Below are positions 24,355 through 35,860 of a DNA stretch of 64,000 nt, in pieces. A model generated the notes under the pieces. It ran no database searches. It was not told the origin of the DNA and worked only from the letters and a program-made list of their open reading frames with translations. The DNA lies in contig NC_079203.1 of the NCBI RefSeq assembly GCF_026745355.1, positions 36,880,537 to 36,944,536 on the forward strand, read 5' to 3'. This DNA comes from Beta vulgaris subsp. vulgaris. Taxonomy: Eukaryota; Streptophyta; Magnoliopsida; Caryophyllales; Amaranthaceae. A program made the translations under genes and the position numbers. Within the stretch, counting starts at the first letter, position 1. Every line of letters starts with the position of its first letter.

Positions 24355-26105
24355 CTTCCTCTGTTTCTAAATAAGTGCAACATAGAGAAGTGGCACACAG
24401 ACCAATGTTCCTAGAGAGAGAAAGTTGGGGACCACACTAACAAAGAGTTTAGGCCACTTAATTGAAAAAAATATCTACCCTAATTATCCAATAATTTTAT
24501 ATACCAACACCTTTCATTTGCCATACACCACAACAACACCACCACTGACCATCGCCACCACCGCTTTCGCCGCCGCCGCCACCACCACCACCAGATAATT
24601 TCTTTCCCTCTCTGCCACCTCTGCCCACCGGAAAACACCCATTTTCCCTCCCCCACTCCCGAAACCAACAACTCCCCTTCGAAACCACCCCCGATATCAC
24701 CACCATCTCCTTCGAAACCACCCCCCAAAACCACCAACATCCTTTTCGAAACCACCCCCGAAATCACCACTAGGGATGGCAATGGGGCGGGTCTGGGGCG
24801 GGTCCACCTGGACCCAGACCCAGACCCATTTATTTTTTATAGACCCAGACCCGCCCCAAACCCGTTGGGTCTAGATTTTTCAGACCCAGACCCAGATCCG
24901 CTGGGTCTGGCGGGTCCATGGGTCCTTACTGGGTCCTAAATGGGTCCTTCTTAGTTTTAAGTTTTCATCACATTTTTGAATATATGTAATCAAAAAATTT
25001 CGCCGTAATATATATAGGTTCTTGTATCCATGGTTAAGGCATTTTCCAAAATTTTTTTTAAGAATTAACTCGTAAAATCACAAAATCACAACTCACAAAA
25101 TTTTAGAGTTTAGGTAAAAAAAAAAATTCTAATATGTAAATGGGTCCATGGGGCGGGTCTGGGTCTAACATATGTGGACCCGGACCCAGACCCGACCCAT
25201 GCTCTTCGGGACCCAGATCCGACCCGGACCCATTGGGTCTAAAATTTTTGGACCCAGACCCTTATAAATGGGTCGGGTCCTAGCGGGTCTGGGTCGGGTC
25301 CAGGACCCATTGCCATCCCTAATCACCACCATCTCCTTCGAAACCACCCCCCAAAACCACCAACATCCTTTTCGAAACCACCCCCGAAATCACCACCATC
25401 CCCTTCAAAACCACCATCCCCTTCGAAACCACCAACATCCCCTTCGAAACCACCCCCAAAATCGCCATTTCAACCTCAGCAACCACCACCATCGTCATTT
25501 TCTCTCTCTACCCACCACCACCATCGTAGCAACATATCACAACAACAAAAACCACCAGATCTAACACTACCGTCGAAGTGTTGAAATCAAACGCCGAATT
25601 TGGGGAAAGGTGAGGGAAGGAGAGGAGTTGGAGGAAAAGAAGGAGAGGAAAGAGAAAGAAAGGAGGATAGTTGAAAATTCTAGAAAATAGAAGGCAATAC
25701 CGGTAGGGTGGTGGTGTCGGTTGGGTGGTGTTGGTTTGGTGGTGGTGTCGGCGGGGTTGTGACGTCGGCCAGGTTGGTGCTGGTGGTGTTGATTTAGTGG
25801 GTTGAGTTGACAAGAGTGGGAGTGGGTTAAGGAGAGAGAGAGGTGATGGGTTAAGTTGAGGAGAGAGAGGGTGGTGGGGTGGCTGAGATGAGTGAGGGGT
25901 TGGGTCACTTGGGCGGGTTGATTAATTAGTTGATTAATTAGTTCTATTTAGGTTGGTAAATGATAAGTTGATTATGTTGTTGGAGAATTAAGTAATGGCA
26001 ATTATGTAAATAAAAAGAAAAAATCTTTCCAATTTAAGCTATGTTGCACTTATTATGACATTTCCTAAAATGGGAAATGTTGCACTTATTTAGAAACGGA
26101 GGAAG
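24355..26105. mobile_element. Stowaway/mariner-type element, 1.75 kb, with proline-rich repeat cargo
   Basis: Terminal inverted repeats of 29 bp with one mismatch (outer part CTTCCTCYGTTTCTAAATAA) flanked by TA on both sides (24353-24354 and 26106-26107), the Tc1/mariner signature. No DDE transposase is visible. The interior holds C/A-rich tandem sequence built of 'ccttcgaaaccaccccc'-type units (24655-24770 and 25322-25560) and a G/T-rich part (25600-25910). A 551-bp hAT MITE splits the first array. The cargo resembles a proline-rich extensin-like coding repeat, but no complete frame is kept. Confidence 0.8.
24771..25321. mobile_element. hAT-type MITE inside the Stowaway-type element
   Basis: 551 bp with perfect inverted ends TAGGGATGGCAATGGG and an 8-bp target duplication ATCACCAC (24763-24770 and 25322-25329). 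The subterminal regions are packed with GGGTC words in inverted orientation. It is the best-preserved member of the GGGTC-rich family in this window. Confidence 0.93.
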
Positions 26106-26350
26106 TACTATATATTCTTCTAAATACACGATAACATATCCTACCTTGACTTAGTCCTTTATGTAAAACATTACTCTTTACACTAGCAATGGAAATGAAA
26201 AATCACAACGCTCATCAAATATTCACCATTAGTTTTACACTTTTTGATATTACTATTAATATTAATATATTGTCGCACGCATCGTGTGCATATATTACTA
26301 GTTGTAAAAGATGCCAACTCATTGTTTCAGATGGTTTCAGAATTTAGAGA

Positions 26351-29085
26351 TCAATGAAATATTGTGTTAATCAGTTCCTCATCCTCTTCGTCCAGCTTCT
26401 TCTCCTGTAAAATAGTTCATGTACTGGTCAGTATTTACTTGCTCAACACACTCCTAAAAAACAAGCAAATAAAAGAAAGTGTGGTTATGAAAAAGTTGCA
26501 ACATATTACAAAATTTGTGTTACAATAGATACTCAATATGTTGCAACTAAAGTGAAACAACAGAAATCTGGGACAATCTGACCTCAGCTTGATCCCGACA
26601 AGGTTCAAAATTCCGTGTTGCACCCGCCTCAACTACATAATCTGAGTTCTGTGGGTCTGTCTTAATTATCAGCTCAGCGGAACATTCTGTGCATTTGAAA
26701 TAGAATCTGAATATTTGGATGCCCAAGTATGTCTGAATGGTTTTGGAGAAGGATAAAAGGAAAAACAAGTTAGAAAATCACTTTTACTCAATTGCAACAC
26801 ATACAACTTCAACATGTGGTAATACATTGTCAAGTAAAAACAATAATGAAAATAGTGCTTCAATTTAGCTCGCAGAAAATTATAACTGCCATGGCATCAT
26901 TGTGAAAAATCCTTGCCAGCAATCAGCGTTAATGTCTCAGCTAAAATTTCCTAAACCTATAAGGTCAATGAGATGTTTGCATTGGCATGTCCAAATCTTA
27001 AAAGGTATCCTCCTCTCCAACCTTCACATTTCCATCATTAATCGCTGAATTCTTGTCGTTGACATCTACTTTGATGACATCATCACTAGAGAAAGGGGAG
27101 AGAATGATTCTAGATCATAAAAGATTGCACCAAGCATTGACGATCATAATGATGACTACTGTAGAGTATTGAAGTTCTCTTTTACTCTCCATGTAAAATC
27201 AAGCTTAGCAATGGCGGTATCTTGTGAACAACAAAACTCAATAAAAAGGATAATAATAAGTTTGAGAGTACAGAAGAGTTGCCACCACCTGGTATGAATC
27301 TGGCGGCCCTTAGCCAGGTCTTGGGAATTTGTAGACCAAACTAATTTCGAATTGACAAGTGTTCATAACTAAAATACAAGATGAACCGATAACGGAAATA
27401 ACATTTTGACAACACCATTCTGCCTATCCCCTTACCCCCCTATAAGTGATCTCGGTTGATTCGATGGGCTTAACATAAGAAGCATGTAGGGTAAGACCGT
27501 AAGAGGTTTTTCTATATCAGATAAACGGCAAAACATAGTTTCTTGTGATAAGATGCTGTCCATAATGCCACCACCCTGTTGAGATATCATCACATCACAT
27601 CGGAGAGGCATATGCTGGGATTCAAAATTAACCTAGAGTGGTGCAGCTACACCGCATGTTGCAGGGTTAGAAGGTTGATCATTTAACTGGGACACGAACT
27701 TTTAACAACTGACTTATTGCTTGAAGTTCAGCCCTACTATGATTTCATATAGAACTGGTACTGAGCCCAACACTACTAGTCTACTACTAGCGTGCGTGTT
27801 TACTATTATATTCTAGATTAATTTGAGTTCTTTGTTTCATGATTTGCTCCTCTACGATTCCACCATTGCCACTCGACACATTCCATAAAGTTTGTCATTG
27901 ATCAAAACGATCAAAATGACATTCAGATTCTAATCTCTTAATTATAATGGCATGTGGGTTGGGACTGTTTGTTTTAAAAGTAGAAGTACAACATCTAGAT
28001 AACATCTCTTCTTAGTTTGAACATCAACAATGTCATTACTGCAACACCTATTAAAAGGCTCCTGAGTCCTGCCCCTGATAAGGTAAGGGGGTCCCATGTA
28101 AGCAACTAGTTCCACTCACTAAACTTCCCTCCCTTTCTCTCCAATTCCTCTTATCCAATCAAAGTGTTAATTACTTACATTTGAACCAAAACTACTACTA
28201 ATATTTTTGTTTGATGAATTACTTCTTTCCCTTGAGTTACACTCTTCACGCATTATCATTTGTTTTTTCTCGCAAATCATCCGTGCTACCATCAACTCTC
28301 TATTTTATTCTCTAATGCGATATGAACCTCAAAAAAGTACTTCAAAAATCAAATATCAAAAAATGGTTAATCCTACAAACCTAAGAAACTAGTTCAACTA
28401 TAATAAAAACCCAAAAAAAAGTAGATTCAACTAAACACCAAAAACCCCCCCAAATTCGCTCCAATCATAAAAACATGCACTCATATGAAATTCATAAATC
28501 AATTTATCGAAAAATAGTCAATCCTACAAACCTAATACAAACCCAACAAACTAGTTCAACAGTCACCAAAACAAACCCAAAGTCAGGTAGAATGAAATAC
28601 TAAAGACAGCCATAACAAGTTCAAATTATCAAATCATGCAATTATACATACTCATAAACTTCTACATCAATTTATCGTAAAATAGTTAACCTACACAACA
28701 TACACTCACGCTTTTGATTAGGTTAAAAAACTAATTCAACTTAAACACAAACCCTAAAACTGTAATATTCAACTAAACACCTAAAGCCCACTCCATAAAC
28801 AAAATAGTAAGAAGCCATAACAAGTTGAAATTACCAAATAGCAAAACTGTACATCATAATTATTGATAAAAAAAAAACATAGGGGAAATTTCAAAAATTA
28901 CCTCCCCAATTACATCTTCTTTCCTAGAATTGAATTTGGTTCCTTTATCGATGCAATTTCCGCAAGTATTGCAGCGAATACTCATTGACAACATCATACG
29001 AACTTTAATTTGATGATTCATTGGCTGCCTTCGGTTGAGGATTTTAGCGGGATCAAAATTTGGTGGGTATTTCTCTTCAAGTTTC
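26351..29085 (-). pseudogene. YJU2/CWC16-type splicing factor, short or degenerate copy
   Basis: Three pieces can be spliced. Exon a (28902 to ~29085) encodes KYPPNFDPAK and IRCNTCGNCIDKGTKFNSRK, the N-terminal signature and first CX2C pair of YJU2. Exon b (26583-26732) encodes [19 protein letters not shown] and [20 protein letters not shown], with the second CX2C pair. Exon c (26351-26404) encodes EKKLDEEDEELINTIFH and stops. Borders are GT-AG and phases agree. Warning signs: no ATG is visible at the expected N-terminus; the conserved EPWR reads EPCR; and the product would be about 130 aa, far shorter than the usual family length. The intron a-b is about 2.2 kb. It may be a pseudogene or a truncated paralogue; YJU2 normally works at the first step of splicing. 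Confidence 0.65.
26733..28901. other. Large intron of the YJU2-like copy
   Basis: AT-rich with no complete transposon recognised. The minus strand at ~27000-27110 reads a short acidic open stretch (VNDKNSAINDGNVKVGEEDT) that could be a decayed exon, but I could not connect it to the other exons. The stretch 28380-28860 is rich in A and C with loosely repeated phrases such as 'aatcctacaaacctaa'. Confidence 0.4.
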
Positions 29086-29256
29086 CCAGGAAAAAAAAAA
29101 AAGTAACTTGAATTTGTGCAAATTGAAACTTTTAGATAGAAAACTGAGCATTAATGTAGAGATAGATGAGTTTTTACTTATATTATGGGTTAGGGTCTAT
29201 AACGAGTTTTTCCCGCTTCTTTTATGTGTTCCTTACTTCCTTCTACTCGTCCTAAA

Positions 29257-29547
29257 TAGACTTGATCAAATCAGCCCGGCATGGCCCGATTTTTGGGCCG
29301 TTTTTTTTACCGTGGTTGGACCTGGTCCGTACCGATTTTTTTTGCTTTAGGTCGGGTTTTTGGCAAGTCAAAAATGACTTTTTAAGTTTATGTTTTTGAC
29401 CCAGTCCGATTTTGGTCCGAAAAGTCCGCTCATTTTGGCCCGAAATAGCGGGCTTTGCGCACAAAAATTTTGTCTCGAAATTCTGCTCGGCCCAATCCGA
29501 CCAATGGCAATTTTTTTTAGGCGCAATCCGACCCATGATCACCTCTA
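29257..29547. mobile_element. Short hAT-type MITE
   Basis: 291 bp. The ends are related inverted repeats (TAGACTTGATCA and TAGAGGTGATCA read inward) and the flanks GTCCTAAA/GTCCTGAG agree at six of eight positions, as expected for an older 8-bp target duplication. The interior is rich in GGCCCG and GGTCCG words. Confidence 0.65.
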
Positions 29548-29715
29548 GTCCTGAGTATGGTCAAATTAGAGGTATCCAGGCAGTTGATCTCGTTGATGTA
29601 CAAACTTTATACTACATATTGAATGACATCTTTGTAAATAAAAATATTATTATTATAATGAGTTGAATATTAAGCCTTGATTTTTCTTTTTTACAAGAAA
29701 AGATTACGACTTAAT

Positions 29716-29945
29716 ATTTGACCCTACTTCAATACATTAACCATTTATTACTATTTCGACCAAATTATACGATGATGATTGATGGATTAAACCAATACCA
29801 TAAGGGGGCTGTTGCGGGTTTGCTTGTAACATTTGACCCTACTTCAATCCATTAACCATTTATTACTATTTCAACCAAATTATACGATAATGATTGATGG
29901 ATTAAACCAATACCATAAGGGGACTGTTGCGGGTTTGCTTGGTGA
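29716..29945. repeat. Direct tandem duplication of ~115 bp
   Basis: Two adjacent copies, 29716-29830 and 29831-29945, differ at only a few positions. Both contain 'ttgatggattaaaccaatac' and 'ctgttgcgggtttgcttg'. No coding sense is evident. Confidence 0.85.
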
Positions 29946-30158
29946 CTGTAGTGGTGGTGGGGAATGTGGTAAGGTGGATGGCTAGTTATTAGGATGGTAC
30001 CACATAAATTTTAACAAGTGAGGGGTACCACATGAAATTCAAAAGCTCCGGATAGTATCACATCAATAATACAAACATATTATTTATAATAAATGTCTGG
30101 TGAAATTTTGAAGAGGTAAAAAACTCTCAAATAACGACAATATAAGTGGATGAACTAA

Positions 30159-30341
30159 GGGTCTGTTCTCCCCAACTTATTTTCAGTTCAGTTCAGTTCA
30201 GTTCAGTTCAGCTCCAATAAGTTCAGTTCAGTTTAATTCAGCTCCAATAAGTTCAGTTCAGTTCAGTTCAGCTCCATTCTTTTATAATTATTTTGTTAAA
30301 TATTATTATTATGTTGGTATAATTTATTTTACTAATTACTC

Positions 30342-30380
<39 letters not shown>

Positions 30381-30401
30381 TATTATTATTATTATTATTA
30401 C

Positions 30402-30444
<43 letters not shown>

Positions 30445-31068
30445 GTTTCTATATATTATTGTGTTTATTATAGCTTTACTCATTATTATTACTATTATTA
30501 TTAGGAGGAATATGATTTAGGTCAAAGCACAAATAAACCCACTTTTTTTAGTCCATAAACCAATCAAATCGCGTCAAGACGGTTTATGATGTAATTTTTG
30601 CGGTCCAACCCAATCATTATTTTATTACTAAATATTTCTATATTATTAAATCTAATTAATAAAATAGTAATATTAATTTACTTCTTAGATATTATTGTTA
30701 TTATATATCATCATTAAGTATTAATATATTAATACAAATAATATAAAATAATTATTATTAATTATCATTATTAATCATTTAGATTATTATTATTATAATT
30801 TAATTGATTATTAAATAATAATTATATTTATAACATTCATTTAAATAATATCCTAAAAATATTATTATTATTAATTAATTCATTATATTATTATCTTTAT
30901 AATTAATTATTTTTATATTCATATTATTCTTGTTTAAAATATTTTTTATATATTTATTACATTTAGTTTATTTCAATTCAATTCAGTTCAGTTCAGTTCA
31001 GTTCAGCTCTAATAAGTTCATTTCAGTTCAGTTCAATTCAGCTGTTTTATGCCGAAGAGAACAGGCCC
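30159..31068. mobile_element. MITE with (GTTCA)n subterminal arrays, Harbinger-like ends
   Basis: The ends read inward GGGTCTGTTCTC and GGGCCTGTTCTC, followed on each side by arrays of GTTCA/CAGTT pentamers (30186-30270 and 30965-31055). The 3-bp flanks TAA and TGA are only an approximate target duplication. The centre is an extremely AT-rich, TTA-repeat core without coding potential. The PIF/Harbinger assignment is tentative. Confidence 0.7.
30342..30445. repeat. (TTA)n microsatellite
   Basis: About 100 bp of TTA/ATT trinucleotides with two short interruptions, inside the MITE at 30159-31068. Confidence 0.95.
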
Positions 31069-31307
31069 TGAGAGAGATAATTAGATGAGATGAAAACCTG
31101 GGAGAGAGAAAAGAAAGAAAGGTATTAAACGTAGTTCTCCAAAAAAACAAAAGATTCGACTAAGAAAAGAGAAATTTATTCTTTCGGAAACAATAATGAG
31201 CGTCAAGAAAAAGAATGAAACAAAATTATTCATTTTAAAGATGTTAGTTAGCTCACATTGATCCTTTTACACAGTTGACACAAATCTCATCAATCGATGA
31301 TCATATA

Positions 31308-31956
31308 TGTTTATGCCAAATTCTGATCAGGCAGAACTTAGCTGAGGACCTACAGCTAATGGAGATGCAGCTACACAACAAAAGATACTAGCTACGGAAT
31401 TGAAAGAGAATGCAAAGCAAAGGCGAAGACACCAAGAAATGGTGACGCGGAAAACCCCAAGAAGAGGGTAAAAACCGCGGGTGGAATTGAGTCCACCAAT
31501 CCACTATGTAGGAAGATTACAACTTATAGCTAGCAGCTAGCAGCTTGTAGCTTATACTGAATACACTTGTAAATATTTGTGAAAGTAAATGGAAGTGTTC
31601 TAATGTAAGCAATGTTAATGAACTGCCTTTTCCCCAATACTTCTACTCCTATTTATATCCATACATTTATTTAACGTTGCTTTACATGTTTACGTTGCAT
31701 AACTAATCTCCTAATATGATGCCATGATCTCCTAATATCAAGGAGTATCTCCACTTCTGCTTAATGACTTTGTCAACCCTATTTTGTTAGGCGCAACAGC
31801 ATTACTTGACTTGTCTTGATCAGTATCCAATGCTCTTTGAATCGAATTTATTCAACTCCCTTCGTTCTGCTTGCTGTAGCTGCTACCTGGTAACTTCTAG
31901 CTGGGACGGATGTATATCCTGCAAATTCAGCTTAGCAAGATTTTTAGGACATAACA
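31308..31956 (-). repeat. 3' LTR of Tat element 1 (left copy)
   Basis: 649 bp, ends TGTTTATGCC and GGACATAACA on the plus strand. It is nearly identical to 40046-40694. The adjacent inner sequence on the minus strand (agttaggggcaat, 31957-31969) is the polypurine tract. Confidence 0.95.
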
Positions 31957-32275
31957 ATTGCCCCTAACTTGTGATGCCAACCTAGGCGCAACTGAGTTAA
32001 AATCGCAAGTTACCAATCAAAAACAAACTGTTAGCAAAAGGACTTAAGATTAAACAAACTGGTATTTCAAAATTTTATCTCTTAATCTGAGGAATTAAAA
32101 CGTTGAAGATAAAAACTTTTACCTAGAAGATAAATCCTTTTAATCCGCTGAAAAGATAATTTTCTTGGGAAAGAAAAAATTCATCAGATAATGATTACTT
32201 ATCAACAGCTAAAAGATAATTTTCACGCATCAATAAATTTTTATCCGTTAGCCCAAACTACCGTTGAGCTACCAG

Positions 32276-32283
32276 TATTTAAA
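32276..32283 (+). promoter_or_regulatory. TATA-like box of the antisense ORF in Tat element 1
   Basis: TATTTAAA lies about 120 bp upstream of the plus-strand ATG at 32404, followed by a C/T-rich leader and a possible splice donor (cag/gtaaag near 32341). Placement suggests an internal promoter reading opposite to gag-pol. It is inferred from sequence only. Confidence 0.4.
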
Positions 32284-32403
32284 GGACTCCTCCTCCTTTC
32301 TGAACTTCACTTTATTTTCTAGCGACTTCGTCTCCTTCTCAGGTAAAGTTTCTTTCTCTTTCTTTCTTCCTCAAGAATTCTGTAGAGTTTTTCTTCCTTT
32401 CTA

Positions 32404-34246
32404 ATGGGCAGAGCCATAGATGACGTTGCTTCGTCTGTCACTGAGAGAGATACGAGGTGCTTAAGTCCTGGGGGCTTCCCTGAAATGCTCAGATTATCCT
32501 CCCTACTCCCACATGCAGGCCCGAAACCTGCCCCGAAGATTACATCTGTTATTATGAACACCCCTTTTACCTAGGATACAATTACACCTTTTCCCCCCTC
32601 ACTAGATCTTTCATGGAAGTTTTGCACCTTTCTCCTGGCCAGCTGATGCCAGCTTTTTGGAAAACCTGCCTAACTTTAGAAGCCCTAACTAAGACATGGC
32701 ATAATCCTTTCTCTCTAAACGAACTACTGACTGCCTATAGCGTTAGAAAATCGGGTAAGGGTTTCATCACTTTTAGGGCTAAGGCTCCCTTCCCCCCATT
32801 GATAGAAGGTACAATTGCATCAGACTCTATTTGGAAAACTAGGTATTTTTTTTAGTGAAAGATTCGCTGGGCGAAGCTGGGGGCCCTCTAGTTGGGGGTT
32901 GGTCTACCAAAGGTACCTAACTGTTCCATTTGTGCTTTGTTTCTAAAAACGAATTAACTAGGTTCTTACCTTGTTTCTCTTGCAGGTCTTGGCCCTATTT
33001 CTCCCAGATTCCTGAACAAGCTGAGAGGTTACCTGAATTGCTCAAATTTCCTGTTGAAGAGCGCACCTTCGCAGCTCCTACCGAGGTTCTACCCTTAAAT
33101 TCCAGAGCATCTTCTCGCACTAACTCGATGTCGACAGGTAATTTTGATTTTTGGTGAGATATTACTTTGCTCAATCTTAGATATTAGGCCAACTAATTTT
33201 CTCATTCATGCAGCTCCAGCAAGATCCAGTAACTTATCTGACGAAGATGCATGGACAGGCTAAGAATAGGAAGAGTCAGCTGCTTCTTCTGGGCAGTCTC
33301 AGATTGAAAGAGTTCCTCGCAAGAACCTACGCTCATCCTCCATCCCAACCACCATTGACATCACGACTGATTCTCCTAGGGATGAGTCCTTGTGAGCTTT
33401 CCTGCTGACTTTCTAGCTGAAGAAGGTCTAGAAGGTGGGATCTGGCCTGCAGCTGACAAGCTCGTATTCCCGCTGCACAAAAGAGGTTAAAGGGACAGGA
33501 CCCTGAGGTCATCCTGAACCATGCTGTCCAGCTATCCCTACAGGTTAGTAACATCTTTTGACCTACTTTAAATAAGAAAATGATTAATGCCGCTTATACT
33601 TATGATTTTTATTGCTTCGCCAGCTTTCCCAGAGTTGCATAGCTGCCAGGGACAGCTTGCGGACTGTTGCTACCCTCAGGATAAGGTGGCTCGTCTGCAA
33701 AAGGACAATTTGAGCCACCAAGCTAAGCTGGAAGGGAGAAACAGTCCGGCTGGATGCTGAGAGCAAGTTAGCTGCTGAGCAAAAATTATGGAGAAAGAGA
33801 GGCTGGAAAAGATGAGAAGATAGCTGAGGCGGAGAGGAAAATGCACGCCTGGCTGCAGCTGTAAGAGAAGCTGAGGAGAGGGCTTTGGACATCCAAGCTG
33901 AAGCAAAAATTATCGAAACTGCGAAGCTGGCATACCTGATTAATTCAAGAAGCTAGATGACAAGGGTGTCAATTTCTATGACAGATTCCTCAAGCTGGAT
34001 TCTATGACCGCTTGGAAGCTTTAGCTACAGGTGGCAAAACAAATGACTCGGAGAAGTCTACAGCTGAATCTCCTCCTTCTCTCAACCAGCCAGAAGGTGC
34101 TGTCTTGGTGACAAGGACAAGGTTGCTGGCGATGAGCCAGCGTGATCTCTTATTTTTCAATCTTTCATCAGTTTTCTTTTGGAACAATTTAGTTTTAATT
34201 AGCTTGGATACTTTTACCATTGCCTATGGGGGCAATGTGTTTTTGT
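32404..34246 (+). pseudogene. Antisense ORF of Tat element 1 (Transposase_28-like, disrupted)
   Basis: Plus-strand coding traces run opposite to gag-pol. The first part, from ATG 32404, begins MGRAIDDVASSVTERDTR and stops near 32572. It is followed in another frame by LHLSPGQLMPAFWKTCLTLE, FITFRAKAPFPPLIEG and SIWKTRYFF to 32853, a pattern I associate with the 'putative gypsy type transposon' domain (Transposase_28). Later pieces (32985-33140, 33700-34120) are charged and coiled-coil-like in broken frames, and introns may separate them. The role of these ORFs in Tat elements is not known to me. Confidence 0.6.
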
Positions 34247-34259
34247 AAGAACATATTTT

Positions 34260-34930
34260 CTTTCGCAATTTAATCGTTTGAACTTATGTCTTTGCCTTTT
34301 GATCTTAGCTATTGATACTTTGATGATACTTAAGTTACATGCATGCTTTTTGATCTTAGTATTAGAACAACATATTTACCTGGGGTAAGTGTTGTTCAAC
34401 TTAGGTTGGGCCCGTTTCTTGGTGCTACGACCACTCAGCTAAGTTTGGGTGAACTAACCCTTAGCTGCTTGATGCTGGTGCTACGACCTTGTAGCTGGAT
34501 CTCGAAATTCCAGCTACCCACCTGGGTGCTGCAACCCCTTGCGTTTACCTGCGTATGAAGTGGACTTTAGATGGCTTGCTGCTACGAGCAAAAATACTTA
34601 AGTGTTAGACAAATTAAGTGTTGTTTACCTGGTGGACCAATGCTTTGTGCAAAGCAGTGGTTGCCTTTAAAGATTCTGGCGTCTTTGGCCCGATAGTAAC
34701 CTGGTAGTGCCCCAGGTTAGAAATGATATAGCTTAAGGTGAGAAGCGTTCCAGCTTCTAGGTATGCTTTTCCATCTTTAGTAGTTAGACGATAAGCTCCT
34801 TTTCCAACTACTTGATCGATTAGATAGGGGCCTTCCCAGCTGATCCCTAATTTACCGCATTGACTTCTTGGGTATTCTGAAAACTTTCCTTAGAACCCAA
34901 TCTCCTACCTTGAATACTTTAGCTTTGACA
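34260..34930. other. Spacer between antisense ORF and integrase in Tat element 1
   Basis: Contains loosely repeated 'gtgctacgacc' and 'agctggat' phrases (34415-34600) and the degraded C-terminal end of the minus-strand integrase region towards 34900. No independent gene is supported. Confidence 0.4.
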
Positions 34931-35860
34931 TTCTTGTTGAAGCTACGAGCCACTATTTGTTGTTGTGCAGCCATTCGTACTAATGCATATCTCCAATTCT
35001 TCGATGGAATCTAGGTCGTAGCTAAGCTCTTTGTCGTTGGCTTCAGGAGTCATCAATCCATATCTAGCTGTAGGGACAGCTACTTCCGCAGGTAGACCGC
35101 CTCGCATCCATACACAAGTGAAAAAGGAGTTCTTCCTGTGGCGCCTCTTGGTGTTGTTCTGTTTGCCCACAGCACCTTAGGTAGCTCTTCTACCCATCTT
35201 CCCTTCTTAGCTTTTAGGCGCCTCTTAATGCCATTGATAATTACTTTATTGCTGGACTCAGCTTGTCCGTTAGCTTGCGGATATCTAGGTGTGGAAGTTA
35301 TCAAGCTGATGTTCCATTCGTGACAGAATTGCCTTGTCTTGTCACTTATGAATTGTGATCCTTATCACAAATGATTTCGCTGGTACTCCGAATCTGCAGA
35401 TAATGTTAGTATGCAAAAAGGATATTACTTCTTTATCTCTCACCTGCTGGAATGCCCCAGCTTCGATCCATTTAGAGAAGTAGTCCGTGAGTGCTAACAT
35501 GAAAACTTTTTGCCCTGGAGCTACAGGTAATTTCCCCACAATGTCCATGCCCCACCTCATGAAAGGCCAGGGTGTTAAGGTGGGGTGCAATATCTCAGCT
35601 GGCTGATGTGTCATGCCTGCGTGTTTTTGGCAGCTTTCGCATTTTTGCACATACTTCTTAGCATCAGCACGCATGGTTGGCCAATAATACCCGTATGCTA
35701 GGATTTTGTTTGATAAGCTTCTTCCAGCTGCATGAGACCCGCATTCACCTTCATGGAATCCTTGAGGGTGGGCTCCCATTGGTCTTTGTCTAAGCACCTT
35801 TGTAATAGATCGTAGCTGGCGCAAGCTCTTTTGAATAGAGTGCCGAAATAACATGATATC
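34930..35860 (-). pseudogene. Gypsy integrase, frameshifted
   Basis: Reads the zinc-binding part (YVQKCESCQKH), the first catalytic Asp in GMDIVGKLP, TDYFSKWIEA, a frame-broken second Asp region near 35360, and the catalytic Glu in [12 protein letters not shown] (~35275). It continues through [13 protein letters not shown]. At least two indels break the frame. The Pro-Trp-Pro-Phe segment before GMDIVG is typical of plant gypsy integrases. Confidence 0.88.

Noticed and set aside
24480..25908. Gly/Trp- or His/Pro-rich frames in the Stowaway-type element
   Set aside because: They come from CCA/GGT-type tandem sequence and are split by a MITE; no complete gene.
30268..30483. Asn/Ile-rich frame
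   Set aside because: It is the (TTA)n microsatellite in a MITE.
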